A stretch of DNA of 64,000 nt from Deltaproteobacteria bacterium (lineage in GTDB: Bacteria; Myxococcota; Myxococcia; SLRQ01): assembly GCA_029210625.1 (NCBI GenBank), contig JARGFU010000003.1, forward strand, positions 186,001 to 250,000. The letters run 5' to 3'. Both the position numbers and the translations under genes were made by a program. Shown here piece by piece: positions 34,049 through 42,433 of the stretch; position 1 is the first letter of the stretch; each line of letters opens with the position of its first letter. Below the pieces are notes generated by a model that worked only from the letters and a program-made list of their open reading frames with translations, had not been told where the DNA came from and did not search any database.

Positions 34049-34957
34049 CTAGGCCTTGATGTGCTTCATGAACTGGCCGAGGGAGTCCTGGATGGTCTCG
34101 CAGACCGTGTGGCCCTCCATGGACTCGATGGTCTCCCAGTTGTCCCGGACCTGCTCCGGGGTGAGGCCCTCCTTGGCCACCACCGCGAAGGGGCCGGTGC
34201 GGGCCCAGCGCAGCCGGGTGACGAGGCCGGCGCCGACCTCGTAGACCTGCCCGTTGGAGGTGCACTCGTCCGAGCAGAGCCAGGCGACGAGCGGCGAGAC
34301 CAGGTTCGGGTCGAGGTGCTCGAGGACCTCGGGGGGGAGGATGGTCTCGGTCATCCGGGACTTCGCGAAGGGCGCGATGATGTTGGTGTGGATGTTGTAC
34401 TTGGCGCCCTCCTGGGCCAGCGTCTGGCCCATGCCGATCAGGCCGGCCTTGGCGGCCGCGTAGTTGGTCTGGCCGAAGTTGCCGTAGAGGCCGGCGGCGG
34501 AGGAGGTCATGATCACGCGGCCGTAGCCCTGCTCCAGGAAGAGCGGCCAGGCGGCCTTGGTCACGTTGAAGGAGCCCTTCAGGTGGACGTTCAGGACCGC
34601 GTCGAAGGCGTCGTGATCCATCTTCTTGAAGGAGGTGTCCCGCAGGATGCCGGCGTTGTTGATGACCACGTCGAGGCGGCCGAAGGTGTCGACGGCGGCC
34701 TTCACCATGGCCTCGGCGCCGGCCTGCTCGCTGACCGAGTCGTAGTTCGCCACGGCCTTGCCGCCGGCGGCCTCGATCTCCTCGACCACCTTCTGGGCCG
34801 GGGTCTCGCCGGAGCCCTCGCCCTGGAGGGAGCCGCCCAGGTCGTTCACCACGACCTTGGCGCCGTGCTTGGCGAAGAGGAGGGCGTGGGAGCGGCCGAG
34901 GCCACCACCGGCACCGGTCACCAGGACTACCTTGTCGTCGAAGCGGACGTCGCTCAT
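34049..34957 (-). CDS. SDR dehydrogenase of the MFE-2 (3-hydroxyacyl-CoA dehydrogenase) type
   Basis: 302 residues. NAD-binding TGAGGGLGRSHAL (residues 15-27), NNAG at about 96, catalytic Ser in IMTSSAAGLYG and the Y-x3-K in TNYAAAKAGL. The loop VVNDLGGSLQGEGS after the second strand is typical of the dehydrogenase part of peroxisomal multifunctional enzyme 2, which oxidises 3-hydroxyacyl-CoAs in beta-oxidation. The C-terminal 60 residues (LVTRLRWARTG...) also fit that group. AAGGAG lies well placed before the ATG. A palindromic operator-like site overlaps its promoter. No hydratase gene is adjacent. Confidence 0.85.
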   Translation of the reverse strand: MSDVRFDDKVVLVTGAGGGLGRSHALLFAKHGAKVVVNDLGGSLQGEGSGETPAQKVVEEIEAAGGKAVANYDSVSEQAGAEAMVKAAVDTFGRLDVVINNAGILRDTSFKKMDHDAFDAVLNVHLKGSFNVTKAAWPLFLEQGYGRVIMTSSAAGLYGNFGQTNYAAAKAGLIGMGQTLAQEGAKYNIHTNIIAPFAKSRMTETILPPEVLEHLDPNLVSPLVAWLCSDECTSNGQVYEVGAGLVTRLRWARTGPFAVVAKEGLTPEQVRDNWETIESMEGHTVCETIQDSLGQFMKHIKA

Positions 34958-34977
34958 GGGGAGTCTCCTTGGGGGAA

Positions 34978-34997
34978 ATAGGTTGGGCGGAACCTAT
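34978..34997. promoter_or_regulatory. Palindromic operator-like site of the SDR gene
   Basis: ATAGGTT-N6-AACCTAT, a perfect 20-base inverted repeat 21 to 40 bases before the SDR start codon and overlapping its predicted -10 element. This geometry is common for TetR-family repressors; the regulator is not in the window. Confidence 0.55.
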
Positions 34998-35019
34998 CTC
35001 CGATCGAGGTCGCCGTCAG
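34991..35019 (-). promoter_or_regulatory. Predicted promoter of the SDR gene
   Basis: On the minus strand CTGACG (35019-35014), 17 bases, TAGGTT (34996-34991). The -10 falls inside the palindrome at 34978-34997. Confidence 0.4.
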
Positions 35020-35047
35020 GGGGTCGTGCGGAGCGCCGGCCGGAGCC

Positions 35048-36514
35048 TCAGCTCGCGGCGCGCATGCCCGGCTCGTAGCGCATCCACTTGTTCCGCCCGG
35101 CGTCCTTCGCGTTGTAGAGCGCGATGTCGGCGTGATCGAGGAGATCGCGCCAGCTGGCGGCGTCGTGGGGGTAGGAGGCGACCCCGATGGAGAGCGTGAT
35201 CTTGCCGAGGGGCTGGGTCCCCTCGTTGGGGAAGATCCGCTCCTCGACCGCCGCCCGTAGCTTCTCGGCGACCTCGGGAGCCCGGTCGCGGTCGATGCGA
35301 GGGAGCACGACGGTGAACTCCTCGCCGCCGTAGCGGGCGAGGGTGTCGACCGAGCGCACGTGCTCCTTCAGCGTCCGGGCGACCTCGATCAGCACCCGGT
35401 CGCCCATGGGGTGGCCGTGGGTGTCGTTGTACTTCTTGAAGTGATCGATATCGATCATCACGACCGTGAAGGGCTGGTGGAAGCGCGCCGACCGCGTGAT
35501 CTCCATGTCCAGCTGCCGCTCGAGCTCCCGGCGGTTGAAGAGGCCGGTGAGGGGGTCGGTGATCGAGAGCTCGAGGGTCTGCTGGTAGAGGCGGGCGTTG
35601 ATGATGGCCAGGGCCGCCTGGGTGGCGACGGTCTCGAGGAGGCGGATCTCGTTGCTGGTGAAGGCGCCGACCACCGGCCGGTTGAAGGCGAGCCCGCCCA
35701 CCGGCTCGCCGCGGTGAATCATGGGCACCACCAGCACCGAGCCGTCGTCGCTGCGGCGGCCCTTGTAGTGGAGGTAGCGCGGCTCGTCCCGGGTGTTGGG
35801 GACGTAGACCGTCCTGCGCGACTCGTGCATCACGCCGATGAGGCCCTCCTCCTCCGAGAAGCGCAGGCTCTCGACCTGCTCCCGCATCTCGTCCTTCATG
35901 CCGAAGGTCTCGGTGACGGCGTACTCCCGGTTCTCGTAGTCGTAGAGGAGGAGGGTGAACTCGTCGAAGCCCAGGGCGATGCCGATCTTCTCGGTGACCT
36001 GGGAGAGGACCGCCTGCAGGTCGAGGGAGGAGGAGATGGCCTGGGTGACGTCGATGAGCAGCGAGAGCTCCCGCACGCGGTCGGCGAGCTCCTCCCGGCC
36101 GGCGGCGAGCTGCTCCTGCAGTTCGAGCTTCCGCTGCATCCACTCCTTCTCGACCTCGGAGTCGATGTGGGTGGCGGCCAGATCGGTCACCCGGGCCAGC
36201 ATGATGTTGAAGCTGTTGGCGAGCTGGCCGATCTCGTCGGCGCTGCGCACCTTGGCGCGGATGAGGAACTCACCGCCCTGGGCGCGCTCCATCACCTGGG
36301 TGAGCTCGGCCAGAGGATCGAGCACGAGGAACTTCAGGGCGGCGGAGGCGCCGAGGAGAGCGCCGATGATGGCGCCAGCGATCACCCAGGCCTCTCGCGG
36401 GTCGGGGTTGCGGCCCGAGAGGATGATGCCGCTGAAGGCGAGCACCAGCGCGATCAGCGAGAGTGCGATCGCCATCTTGCGCCAGATCCGGCGCCTGATG
36501 AATCCCACGACCAT
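35048..36514 (-). CDS. Membrane diguanylate cyclase (HAMP-GAF-GGDEF)
   Basis: 488 residues predicted to make cyclic di-GMP at the inner membrane. Two helices (about 14-33 and 42-63) with almost no periplasmic loop, a HAMP linker (63-115), a coiled coil (115-150), a GAF domain (155-305) and a GGDEF domain (315-480). The active-site motif is GGEEF (396-400), an accepted active variant, and the product-inhibition I-site RSVD (387-390) is five residues before it. Lack of a large periplasmic sensor suggests GAF or membrane input. Divergent or cotranscribed with nothing obvious; 17 bases before the peptidase gene's end. Confidence 0.9.
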   Translation of the reverse strand: MVVGFIRRRIWRKMAIALSLIALVLAFSGIILSGRNPDPREAWVIAGAIIGALLGASAALKFLVLDPLAELTQVMERAQGGEFLIRAKVRSADEIGQLANSFNIMLARVTDLAATHIDSEVEKEWMQRKLELQEQLAAGREELADRVRELSLLIDVTQAISSSLDLQAVLSQVTEKIGIALGFDEFTLLLYDYENREYAVTETFGMKDEMREQVESLRFSEEEGLIGVMHESRRTVYVPNTRDEPRYLHYKGRRSDDGSVLVVPMIHRGEPVGGLAFNRPVVGAFTSNEIRLLETVATQAALAIINARLYQQTLELSITDPLTGLFNRRELERQLDMEITRSARFHQPFTVVMIDIDHFKKYNDTHGHPMGDRVLIEVARTLKEHVRSVDTLARYGGEEFTVVLPRIDRDRAPEVAEKLRAAVEERIFPNEGTQPLGKITLSIGVASYPHDAASWRDLLDHADIALYNAKDAGRNKWMRYEPGMRAAS

Positions 36515-36531
36515 CCCCCAAGCCTACTTGA

Positions 36532-37638
36532 TCAGTGCAGGTACGGCACCTTCCGGGGCTCATCTTCCGGGTCGTCGGGGCCGTCCTCGTCCGCGTCACC
36601 TTCCGGGCCCTCTTCGCCGTCCTCGCCGCTGTAGATCCGGTCGAGCTCATCGAGCTGCTGGGGGCTCAGGGCGACGCCCTGGTGCAGGAGCTCCTCCAGC
36701 TCCATCCGGCGCATCCCGGCGCGGTTCTGCCGGCGCTTTCGCCAGTAGGCCAAGAGGAAGAGCAGGCTGGTCAAGGTCCAGAGGGTCCCGCCCGAGGCCA
36801 GGAGGGGCACCCAGGTGAAGCGCAGCCGCAGATCCTCGTGCCAGGCCTTCTCCAGCTTCCAGAGGGGGCTGCCGGTCCCGACCTCCAGGGCCGCGTCGAA
36901 GTCGGCGCCCTCCTTCACCGAGGCGACCAGCCGGTGGATGCCCCGCTGGCCGTGCTCCCGGAAGAGCCAGCCGACGAAGTCCACCGCCTCGGCGTAGGCC
37001 AGCTGGACGTCCAGGGGATCCTCCGGCCAACCGCGCCCCAGGTCGATGAGGTCGATCCAGTCGCCCCGGAGGGTGGCGGTGGCCAGGGTGGCCGTGCGCC
37101 CCGGGTCGAACTCCGCGGCGTGGTAGACGGCCATCCCCTCCAGGAACCATCGGGGGAAGCGGTGGGGGGCGATGCGGTCCAGGGCGAGGTGGGAGATCTC
37201 GTGCAGGAGCACCTGCCGGGGGGGCTGCCGGCCGCCCTTGGGGGAGGCGTCCAGGACGATCAGGTTCAGGGAGGGGTAGGCCAGGCCCACCGCCCAGCTC
37301 GGCGCCGTCTGACCGTCCGGCTGGAGGGCCTGGAAGGCCGACCGGCTCATGGCCACCCGCACCTCGGTGCGGCCCGGGTAGTCCTGCCCGAGGTTCTCCT
37401 CCAGGGCGTTGCGCAGGCCCTCGGCCTCGGCCGCCACTGCCCGCGCCGGCGCGGCCGCGTCGGGGAAGGCCACGAAGCGGAAGCGGGGGCTCTCGGCGAC
37501 GAGCTCCGCGCCCTCGGGGAGGGGGAGGGAGGCCTCCTCGTGCACCCGCGCGGGGCCGACCAGGGGCTCCTGCGAGTAGGCTCCGGCCTGCGCGGGCAGC
37601 AGGAGGAGGGCGAGGAGGAGGAGCAGGACCCGGCGCAT
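36532..37638 (-). CDS. Membrane-anchored gluzincin-like zinc peptidase (peptidase MA family)
   Basis: 368 residues: signal peptide 1-20 (MRRVLLLLLALLLLPAQAGA), an extracytoplasmic domain with zinc motif HEISH at 146-150 and the downstream Glu in WFLEGMAVY (E167), then a helix near 275-295 (LASGGTLWTLTSLLFLLAYW) and a cytoplasmic acidic tail (EDGEEGPEGDADEDG). The HExxH...E spacing suits peptidase MA-like gluzincins. Substrate unknown. The frame continues to 37698, but those residues overlap the divergent amidotransferase start, and ATG 37638 begins an ideal signal peptide. Confidence 0.75.
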   Translation of the reverse strand: MRRVLLLLLALLLLPAQAGAYSQEPLVGPARVHEEASLPLPEGAELVAESPRFRFVAFPDAAAPARAVAAEAEGLRNALEENLGQDYPGRTEVRVAMSRSAFQALQPDGQTAPSWAVGLAYPSLNLIVLDASPKGGRQPPRQVLLHEISHLALDRIAPHRFPRWFLEGMAVYHAAEFDPGRTATLATATLRGDWIDLIDLGRGWPEDPLDVQLAYAEAVDFVGWLFREHGQRGIHRLVASVKEGADFDAALEVGTGSPLWKLEKAWHEDLRLRFTWVPLLASGGTLWTLTSLLFLLAYWRKRRQNRAGMRRMELEELLHQGVALSPQQLDELDRIYSGEDGEEGPEGDADEDGPDDPEDEPRKVPYLH

Positions 37639-37696
37639 TGCCGACAGGGTAAGGACGTGGGAGGCATGTGCCACCCCTTTCGGAGAATCAGCCCGC

Positions 37697-38557
37697 ATGT
37701 GCCGCTTCGCCCTCTACCTCGGCCCGGATCTCCCCATCGCCAGCCTCATCACCGAGCCGAGCAACTCGATCATCCACCAGAGCTTCCACTCGGCGGAGCG
37801 CGAGGAGCCCCTGAACGGAGATGGCTTCGGCCTGTGCTGGTACGTCGAGGGGCACGAGCGGCCGGCCCTCTTCAAGGACGTCTCGCCGGCCTGGAACAAC
37901 CTCAACCTCCACGAGCTGGCGAGGGTGACCCACACCACGGCGCTGCTCGCGCACGTGCGGGCCGCCACGGCCGGCCTGCCGGTGACCCAGCTCAACTGTC
38001 ACCCCTTCGTCGACGGCCCCATCTCCTTCATGCACAACGGGACCCTCGCGGGCTTCGCCCGGCTGCGAAAGCGGATCATCCACGAGATCTCCGAGGAAGC
38101 CTTCGCGCGGATCCAGGGCTCGACGGATAGCGAGTACCTCTTCGCGATCTTCCTCGACGCCCTCGGGGTGGAGCGCCACGCGGGGAAGGAGGGCCTCGAC
38201 GCGCTCTCGGCGGCCCTCGAGCAGACCGTCGCCACCGCCGAGCGCCTCCGGCGGGCCATCGGCGAGGAGACCCCCTCCCGGCTGAACCTCGTCGCCTGCG
38301 ACGGGCGCGTGGCCGTGGCCTGCCGCTTCGTCAGCGACGGAAACCTGCCGGCGCACAGCCTCTACGTGCAGCAGGGGGAGCGCTACGGGCGGGTGGGCGC
38401 GCACGTGCGAATGGAGGCGCCCGGCGAGTCGCACGCGGCGCTGGTGCTCGCCTCCGAGCCCCTCTCGGACAACACCGGGTGGCGGGCGATCTCTCCCGGG
38501 CATCTGGTGGAGCTCGAGGCAGGCCGGCCCTGGCGCGAGCGCCCGCTCGCCCTCTGA
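37697..38557 (+). CDS. Class II glutamine amidotransferase (YafJ/EgtC-like)
   Basis: 286 residues with the Ntn-hydrolase glutaminase fold. MCRFALYLG supplies the N-terminal nucleophile Cys after Met removal; NGDGFGLCWY, LLAHVRAAT, NCHPF, FMHNGTL and STDSEYLF are the expected substrate and oxyanion segments. Stand-alone proteins of this group include EgtC of ergothioneine synthesis, DUG3-like peptidases and YafJ; without EgtB/EgtD neighbours the role is unresolved. A second homologue is at 56680-57549. It precedes mgtE by 19 bases. Confidence 0.85.
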   Translation: MCRFALYLGPDLPIASLITEPSNSIIHQSFHSAEREEPLNGDGFGLCWYVEGHERPALFKDVSPAWNNLNLHELARVTHTTALLAHVRAATAGLPVTQLNCHPFVDGPISFMHNGTLAGFARLRKRIIHEISEEAFARIQGSTDSEYLFAIFLDALGVERHAGKEGLDALSAALEQTVATAERLRRAIGEETPSRLNLVACDGRVAVACRFVSDGNLPAHSLYVQQGERYGRVGAHVRMEAPGESHAALVLASEPLSDNTGWRAISPGHLVELEAGRPWRERPLAL

Positions 38558-38576
38558 TCTTCGACGGGAGGTCCCG

Positions 38577-39944
38577 ATGCTGACCCCTGACCCGACCCTG
38601 CGTCCCTGGGACGAGCTGCGCCGCATCCTCTACACCGATGATCCCCGCGCCCTCGAGGACTACCTCGAGGGCCTGGGCGGGGGCGACGCGGCCCGGGCCC
38701 TCTCCCGCCTCTCGCGGCAGGAGCAGACCCGTGTCCTGACGACCCTCGATCCCGAGGAGGCCGCCTACCTCATCGAGGAGATCCCCGAGGCGCAGGCGGC
38801 CGATCTGGTCGGCGCCCTGCCCGCCGGCGACGCGGCCGCGATCTTCAGCGAGATGGACAGCGACGAGCAGGCGGACCTCATCGTCGCCATCGAGGCGGGG
38901 AGCGCCGAGGCCATCCTCGCCCGGATGGATCCCGGCGAGGCGACCGGGGTCCGCGCCCTCGCCAGCCACGATCCGGAGGAGGCGGGCGGCCTGATGCGCA
39001 CCCGCTTCCTCTCCTACCCGGAGCGCGCGACCGTGCAGGACGTGCTCGAGGGCCTGCGGGCGGGCGCCGAGCACTACCGGGACTTCCAGGTGCAGTACAG
39101 CTACATCGTCGACGCCGGAGGAAGGCTGACCGGCGTCCTGCGCCTGCGGGACCTCTTCTTCACGCCCCCCGAGACCACGATCGCCTCGATCATGATCCGC
39201 GATCCGATCACCGTGCGGATCGAGACCCCCCTCGAGGAGCTGCAGTACTTCTTCGAGCGCAACGAGCTGCTGGGGGTCCCGGTCGTGGACGAGGCCGGCA
39301 CCCTGATGGGCATCGTGCACCGCCACGACATCGAGGAGGCCGCCGGTGAGCGGGCGGACAGCGACTTCCTCAAGTCGCAGGGCATCATCGGCGAGGAGCT
39401 GCGCAGCATGCCCCTGCTGCGGCGCTCCCGCCGGCGGCTGGGCTGGCTGAGCGTCAACATCCTGCTCAACCTCCTGGCGGCGAGCGTGATCGCCGCCTAT
39501 CAGGAGACGCTGGCCGCGGTCATCGCCCTGGCCGTCTTCCTGCCGATCATCTCCGACATGAGCGGCTGCTCGGGCAACCAGGCGGTGGCGGTGAGCATCC
39601 GGGAGCTCACCCTGGGGGTGGTGCGGCCCTTCGAGGTGGTGCGGGTCTGGACCAAGGAGGTCTCGGTGGGCGTCATCAACGGCGTCGTCCTCGGGCTCCT
39701 GATCGCCGTGGCCGCCTTCGTCTGGAAGGGGAACGCCTATCTCGGCCTGGTCGTCGGGGCGGCGCTCGCCCTCAACACCGTCGTCGCGGTCTCCATCGGC
39801 GGGACCGTCCCCCTGATCCTGAAGCACTTCGAGGTGGATCCGGCGCTGGCCTCGGGGCCGGTGCTGACGACCCTGACGGACATGTGCGGCTTCTTCCTGG
39901 TCCTGAGCCTGGCCACGGCGCTCCTGCCCCTCCTCGGAGGGTAG
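38577..39944 (+). CDS. mgtE: Magnesium transporter MgtE
   Basis: 455 residues: the N-terminal MgtE_N superhelical domain (about 20-130, repeated LPAGDAAAIF-type turns), two CBS domains (135-255) that sense cytosolic magnesium, the plug helix, and a five-helix channel domain from about 280. The selectivity region SGCSGNQAVAVSIRELTLG and the GGTVPLILKHFEVDPAL segment are characteristic. It lets Mg2+ in when cytosolic levels fall. AGGTCCCG-type weak ribosome site. Convergent with the DUF167 gene. Confidence 0.95.
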   Translation: MLTPDPTLRPWDELRRILYTDDPRALEDYLEGLGGGDAARALSRLSRQEQTRVLTTLDPEEAAYLIEEIPEAQAADLVGALPAGDAAAIFSEMDSDEQADLIVAIEAGSAEAILARMDPGEATGVRALASHDPEEAGGLMRTRFLSYPERATVQDVLEGLRAGAEHYRDFQVQYSYIVDAGGRLTGVLRLRDLFFTPPETTIASIMIRDPITVRIETPLEELQYFFERNELLGVPVVDEAGTLMGIVHRHDIEEAAGERADSDFLKSQGIIGEELRSMPLLRRSRRRLGWLSVNILLNLLAASVIAAYQETLAAVIALAVFLPIISDMSGCSGNQAVAVSIRELTLGVVRPFEVVRVWTKEVSVGVINGVVLGLLIAVAAFVWKGNAYLGLVVGAALALNTVVAVSIGGTVPLILKHFEVDPALASGPVLTTLTDMCGFFLVLSLATALLPLLGG

Positions 39945-39950
39945 GGGACT

Positions 39951-40235
39951 TCAGGGGAGCGAGGCGAGGCGGGCCGGGTCGGCGCCCTCGACCTCGACGA
40001 CCTTGCGCCGCCCGGTCTCGCCCGAGGTGATCCGCACGGCCCTCCTCGGTACGCCGAGGAGCTTCGCCAGCAGCTTCAAGAGCGCCTCGTTGGCCTCGCC
40101 GTCCACCGGCGGCGCCGCCAGCGCCACCTTCAGCCGCCCGTCGTGCTCGCCCACGATCTTCGAGCGCGAGGCCCGCGGCTGGACCAGGATCTCGAGGCGA
40201 ACGCCCCCCGGGATCTCCCGGAGGTAGGGGCGCAC
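39951..40235 (-). CDS. DUF167/YggU-family protein
   Basis: 94 residues with the family core ILVQPRASRSKIVGEHDGRLKVALAAPPVDGEAN... split across the protein and ending in KVVEVEGAD. YggU proteins are small conserved proteins without a settled function, usually encoded near yggS, yggT, proC and divIVA, as here. The start directly abuts the DivIVA stop codon (one base apart), so the two are likely co-translated. Confidence 0.88.
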   Translation of the reverse strand: MRPYLREIPGGVRLEILVQPRASRSKIVGEHDGRLKVALAAPPVDGEANEALLKLLAKLLGVPRRAVRITSGETGRRKVVEVEGADPARLASLP

Positions 40236-40772
40236 CTAGTCCTCTTCGCCACCCTCGGCGGCGCGCCGCGGGGCCAGGAAGGAGACGTTCTCGGAGATGC
40301 GCTCGGCGGCCACCGGGGCGGGGGTCCGGTCACTCATCTCCTCGAGGAGCTTGAGGTGGGACGCGACGATCTGCTTCACGCCGGCCTCGAAGCTGGTTCG
40401 CTGGCGCTTGAGCTCGGCGATGTCCTGGAGCAGCTCGACCAGGCGGCGGTGGGCGTCCTGGAGGATCTTCTCGGCCTGGCGCTCGGCGTCCTTCAGGAGC
40501 AGCTCGCTCTCCTTGCGGGCCTGCTCCTTGATGTCCGAGGTGATCCGCTGGGCGGTGAGGAGGGTCTCCTGGAGGACCTTCTCCCGCTCCTTGTGCTCCT
40601 CGAGGTGGCCGGTCTTGCGCCGGAGCTCCTCCTCGAGGCGGATGTTCTCCTTCACGACCTCCTCGAGCTCGGCGGCGACGATCTCGAGGAAGGTGTCGAC
40701 CTCGGCCTCGTCGAGGCCGCGCCAGACGGTGCGGAAGGTCTTCTTCTGGATGTCGAGAGGGGTGATCTTCAC
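40236..40772 (-). CDS. DivIVA-domain coiled-coil protein
   Basis: 178 residues opening MKITPLDIQKKTFRTVWRGLDEAEVDTFL, the DivIVA lipid-binding N-domain with the conserved phrase pattern I-x(3)-F-x(4)-R-G-x(3)-E-V-x-x-F-L, then coiled coil to about 145 and a disordered tail. DivIVA proteins sit at curved membrane (poles, septa) and recruit partners; in Deltaproteobacteria the role is less studied. Start is GTG 40772, overlapping the hydrolase stop (GTGA). Confidence 0.9.
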   Translation of the reverse strand: MKITPLDIQKKTFRTVWRGLDEAEVDTFLEIVAAELEEVVKENIRLEEELRRKTGHLEEHKEREKVLQETLLTAQRITSDIKEQARKESELLLKDAERQAEKILQDAHRRLVELLQDIAELKRQRTSFEAGVKQIVASHLKLLEEMSDRTPAPVAAERISENVSFLAPRRAAEGGEED

Positions 40773-41539
40773 GGGCGACTCCTGAGGGTTTGACCTTCCG
40801 GGGGCGCGACGCGCCGCAGGAAGCTGGCCACCTGGTCCTGGGTGTCGGCGTCGAAGAGGACGCCCACGTGGCCGACGTGATCGACGATGGAGAGCTCGGC
40901 GTGCGCGAAGGCCGCGCCCTCTGCCGGACGGACGAAGTGGTCCCGGCTCGAGACGATCGAGAGGGCCGGGATCTCCGAGAGGTGGCGGTCGCCAGCCTTC
41001 AGGCGGGCGAGGGTGGGGCTCTCGACGGCGAGGTCCTTCATCACCGGCACCGCGGGCAAGAGCGGAGCGATCCAGAGCCCCTCGTGCGGGGAGGAGAGGG
41101 TGCAGAGCCCGCGGGTGCGGCGCGCACCCTCACCGCCGCGCTGCAGCCAGGCCCGGGCGAGGAGCCCGCCGATGCTGTGGCCGAGGAGGACCAGGGGGCC
41201 GCCCGGGACCTGCTCCCGGATGAAGCGGTCGAGGCCGTCCACCAGGTCGTCGAAGCGCTTCCAGCGAGTGATGAAGCCGTGCCGGGCGAAGCGCTGGTAG
41301 CCATGCTCCCGGAGCGAGCGCTCCAGGGGGGTGAAGGCGCCGCGCCCGCTGCCGTAGCCGTGGACCATCACCACCGTGGGGCCATGGCCGGTGGGGCGCC
41401 GGGGGCGCAGGGCGGCCAGGGGCAGGAGGGCCCCCTCCGCCGCATAGGCGAGGGCCTCCCGGGCCGCGAAGGGCAAGAGCGCGCTCTGGGCAGGGTCTCC
41501 CACGGGCACGACGGTAGCCCGCGGAATGCGGTCGGTCAA
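40769..41539 (-). CDS. Alpha/beta hydrolase, lipase-like
   Basis: 256 residues. VVMVHGYGSGRGAF gives the oxyanion loop, VLLGHSIGGLLAR the nucleophile elbow (Ser in GHSIGG), SIVSSRDHFVRP the acidic residue region and DHVGHVGVLF the catalytic His. The pattern resembles bacterial triacylglycerol lipase/esterases. No signal peptide is evident, so it is probably cytosolic. It sits inside the DivIVA-proC run with a four-base overlap on one side and 30 bases on the other. Confidence 0.8.
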   Translation of the reverse strand: MTDRIPRATVVPVGDPAQSALLPFAAREALAYAAEGALLPLAALRPRRPTGHGPTVVMVHGYGSGRGAFTPLERSLREHGYQRFARHGFITRWKRFDDLVDGLDRFIREQVPGGPLVLLGHSIGGLLARAWLQRGGEGARRTRGLCTLSSPHEGLWIAPLLPAVPVMKDLAVESPTLARLKAGDRHLSEIPALSIVSSRDHFVRPAEGAAFAHAELSIVDHVGHVGVLFDADTQDQVASFLRRVAPPEGQTLRSRP

Positions 41540-41569
41540 TTTGGCGACCGCCCGTGGGCCGCTGTAATC

Positions 41570-42400
41570 CTAGTCGAGAAAGCCCTCACCCAGCTCGCGG
41601 GCGCGCAGGGTCGCGGACTCGACGGCGTCGATGAGGGTGCGGCGCAGCCCCCCGGACTCCAGGGTGTGGATGCCGGCGATGGCGGTCCCGCCGGGGCTGG
41701 TGACCTGATCCTTGAGGCGCCCGGGGTGCTCGCCGCTCTCGATGAGCAGCTTGGCGGCCCCGTAGACGGTCTGGGCGGCCAGCTTGAGGGCCCGGGAGCG
41801 GGAGAGGCCGACCTTCACGCCCCCGTCGGCGAGGGCCTCGATGACCAGGAAGATGTAGGCCGGGCCGGAGCCCGAGAGGCCGGTGGCGGCGTCGATCAGG
41901 CTCTCGTCCACCTGCACCGTCACGCCCACCGCCTGGAAGATGGTGTCGGCCAGGGCGAGGTCCTCGTCGGTGGCGTGGGGCCCCGGGGCCAGCACCGAGG
42001 CGCCGGCGCCCACCAGGCAAGGGGTGTTGGGCATCACCCGCACGACCCGGGCCTCGCGGTGCATCCGCTTCTCCATGGCCGGGATGGGCACGCCAGCGGC
42101 GATGGAGATGGTCAGGGCGTCGGGGGCCAGCGCCGGGCCGATCTCGTCGAGGACCTTGGTGAAGATCTGCGGCTTCACGCAGATCATCACCACCCCGGCG
42201 CCCTCGACGGCCTCGGCGTTCTTCGCCACGGCCTTCACGCCGTAGTGCTCGTGGAGGTGCTCGCGCCGATCGGCGCGGGGGTGGCTCACCGTGACCTTGC
42301 TCGGGTCGGCGGCGCCGCTCTCGAGCAGGCCCCGCAGGATGGCCTCGCCCATGTTGCCCACGCCGACGAAGGCCAGGCTCCGGGTGATCTTCTCGCTCAT
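41570..42400 (-). CDS. proC: Pyrroline-5-carboxylate reductase
   Basis: Last step of proline synthesis, reducing P5C with NAD(P)H. 276 residues: Rossmann motif FVGVGNMGEAILRGL (10-24), VICVKPQ, RVMPNTPCLVGAG, and the dimerisation/active region ATGLSGSGPAYIFLVIEALADGGV. C-terminal TSPGGTAIAGIHTLE is the conserved ProC substrate loop. It lies 33 bases downstream of the amine dehydrogenase beta gene, and 30 bases before the hydrolase gene. See the finding about whether this adjacency is functional. Confidence 0.96.
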   Translation of the reverse strand: MSEKITRSLAFVGVGNMGEAILRGLLESGAADPSKVTVSHPRADRREHLHEHYGVKAVAKNAEAVEGAGVVMICVKPQIFTKVLDEIGPALAPDALTISIAAGVPIPAMEKRMHREARVVRVMPNTPCLVGAGASVLAPGPHATDEDLALADTIFQAVGVTVQVDESLIDAATGLSGSGPAYIFLVIEALADGGVKVGLSRSRALKLAAQTVYGAAKLLIESGEHPGRLKDQVTSPGGTAIAGIHTLESGGLRRTLIDAVESATLRARELGEGFLD

Positions 42401-42433
42401 GCTCGTGGTCCTCCTCGAGGGCTCGCGCCAACG

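Noticed and set aside
31491-34265. 924-codon minus-strand frame over the IgGFc gene
   Set aside because: Composition is unstructured and the opposite strand has a signal peptide and clear domain.
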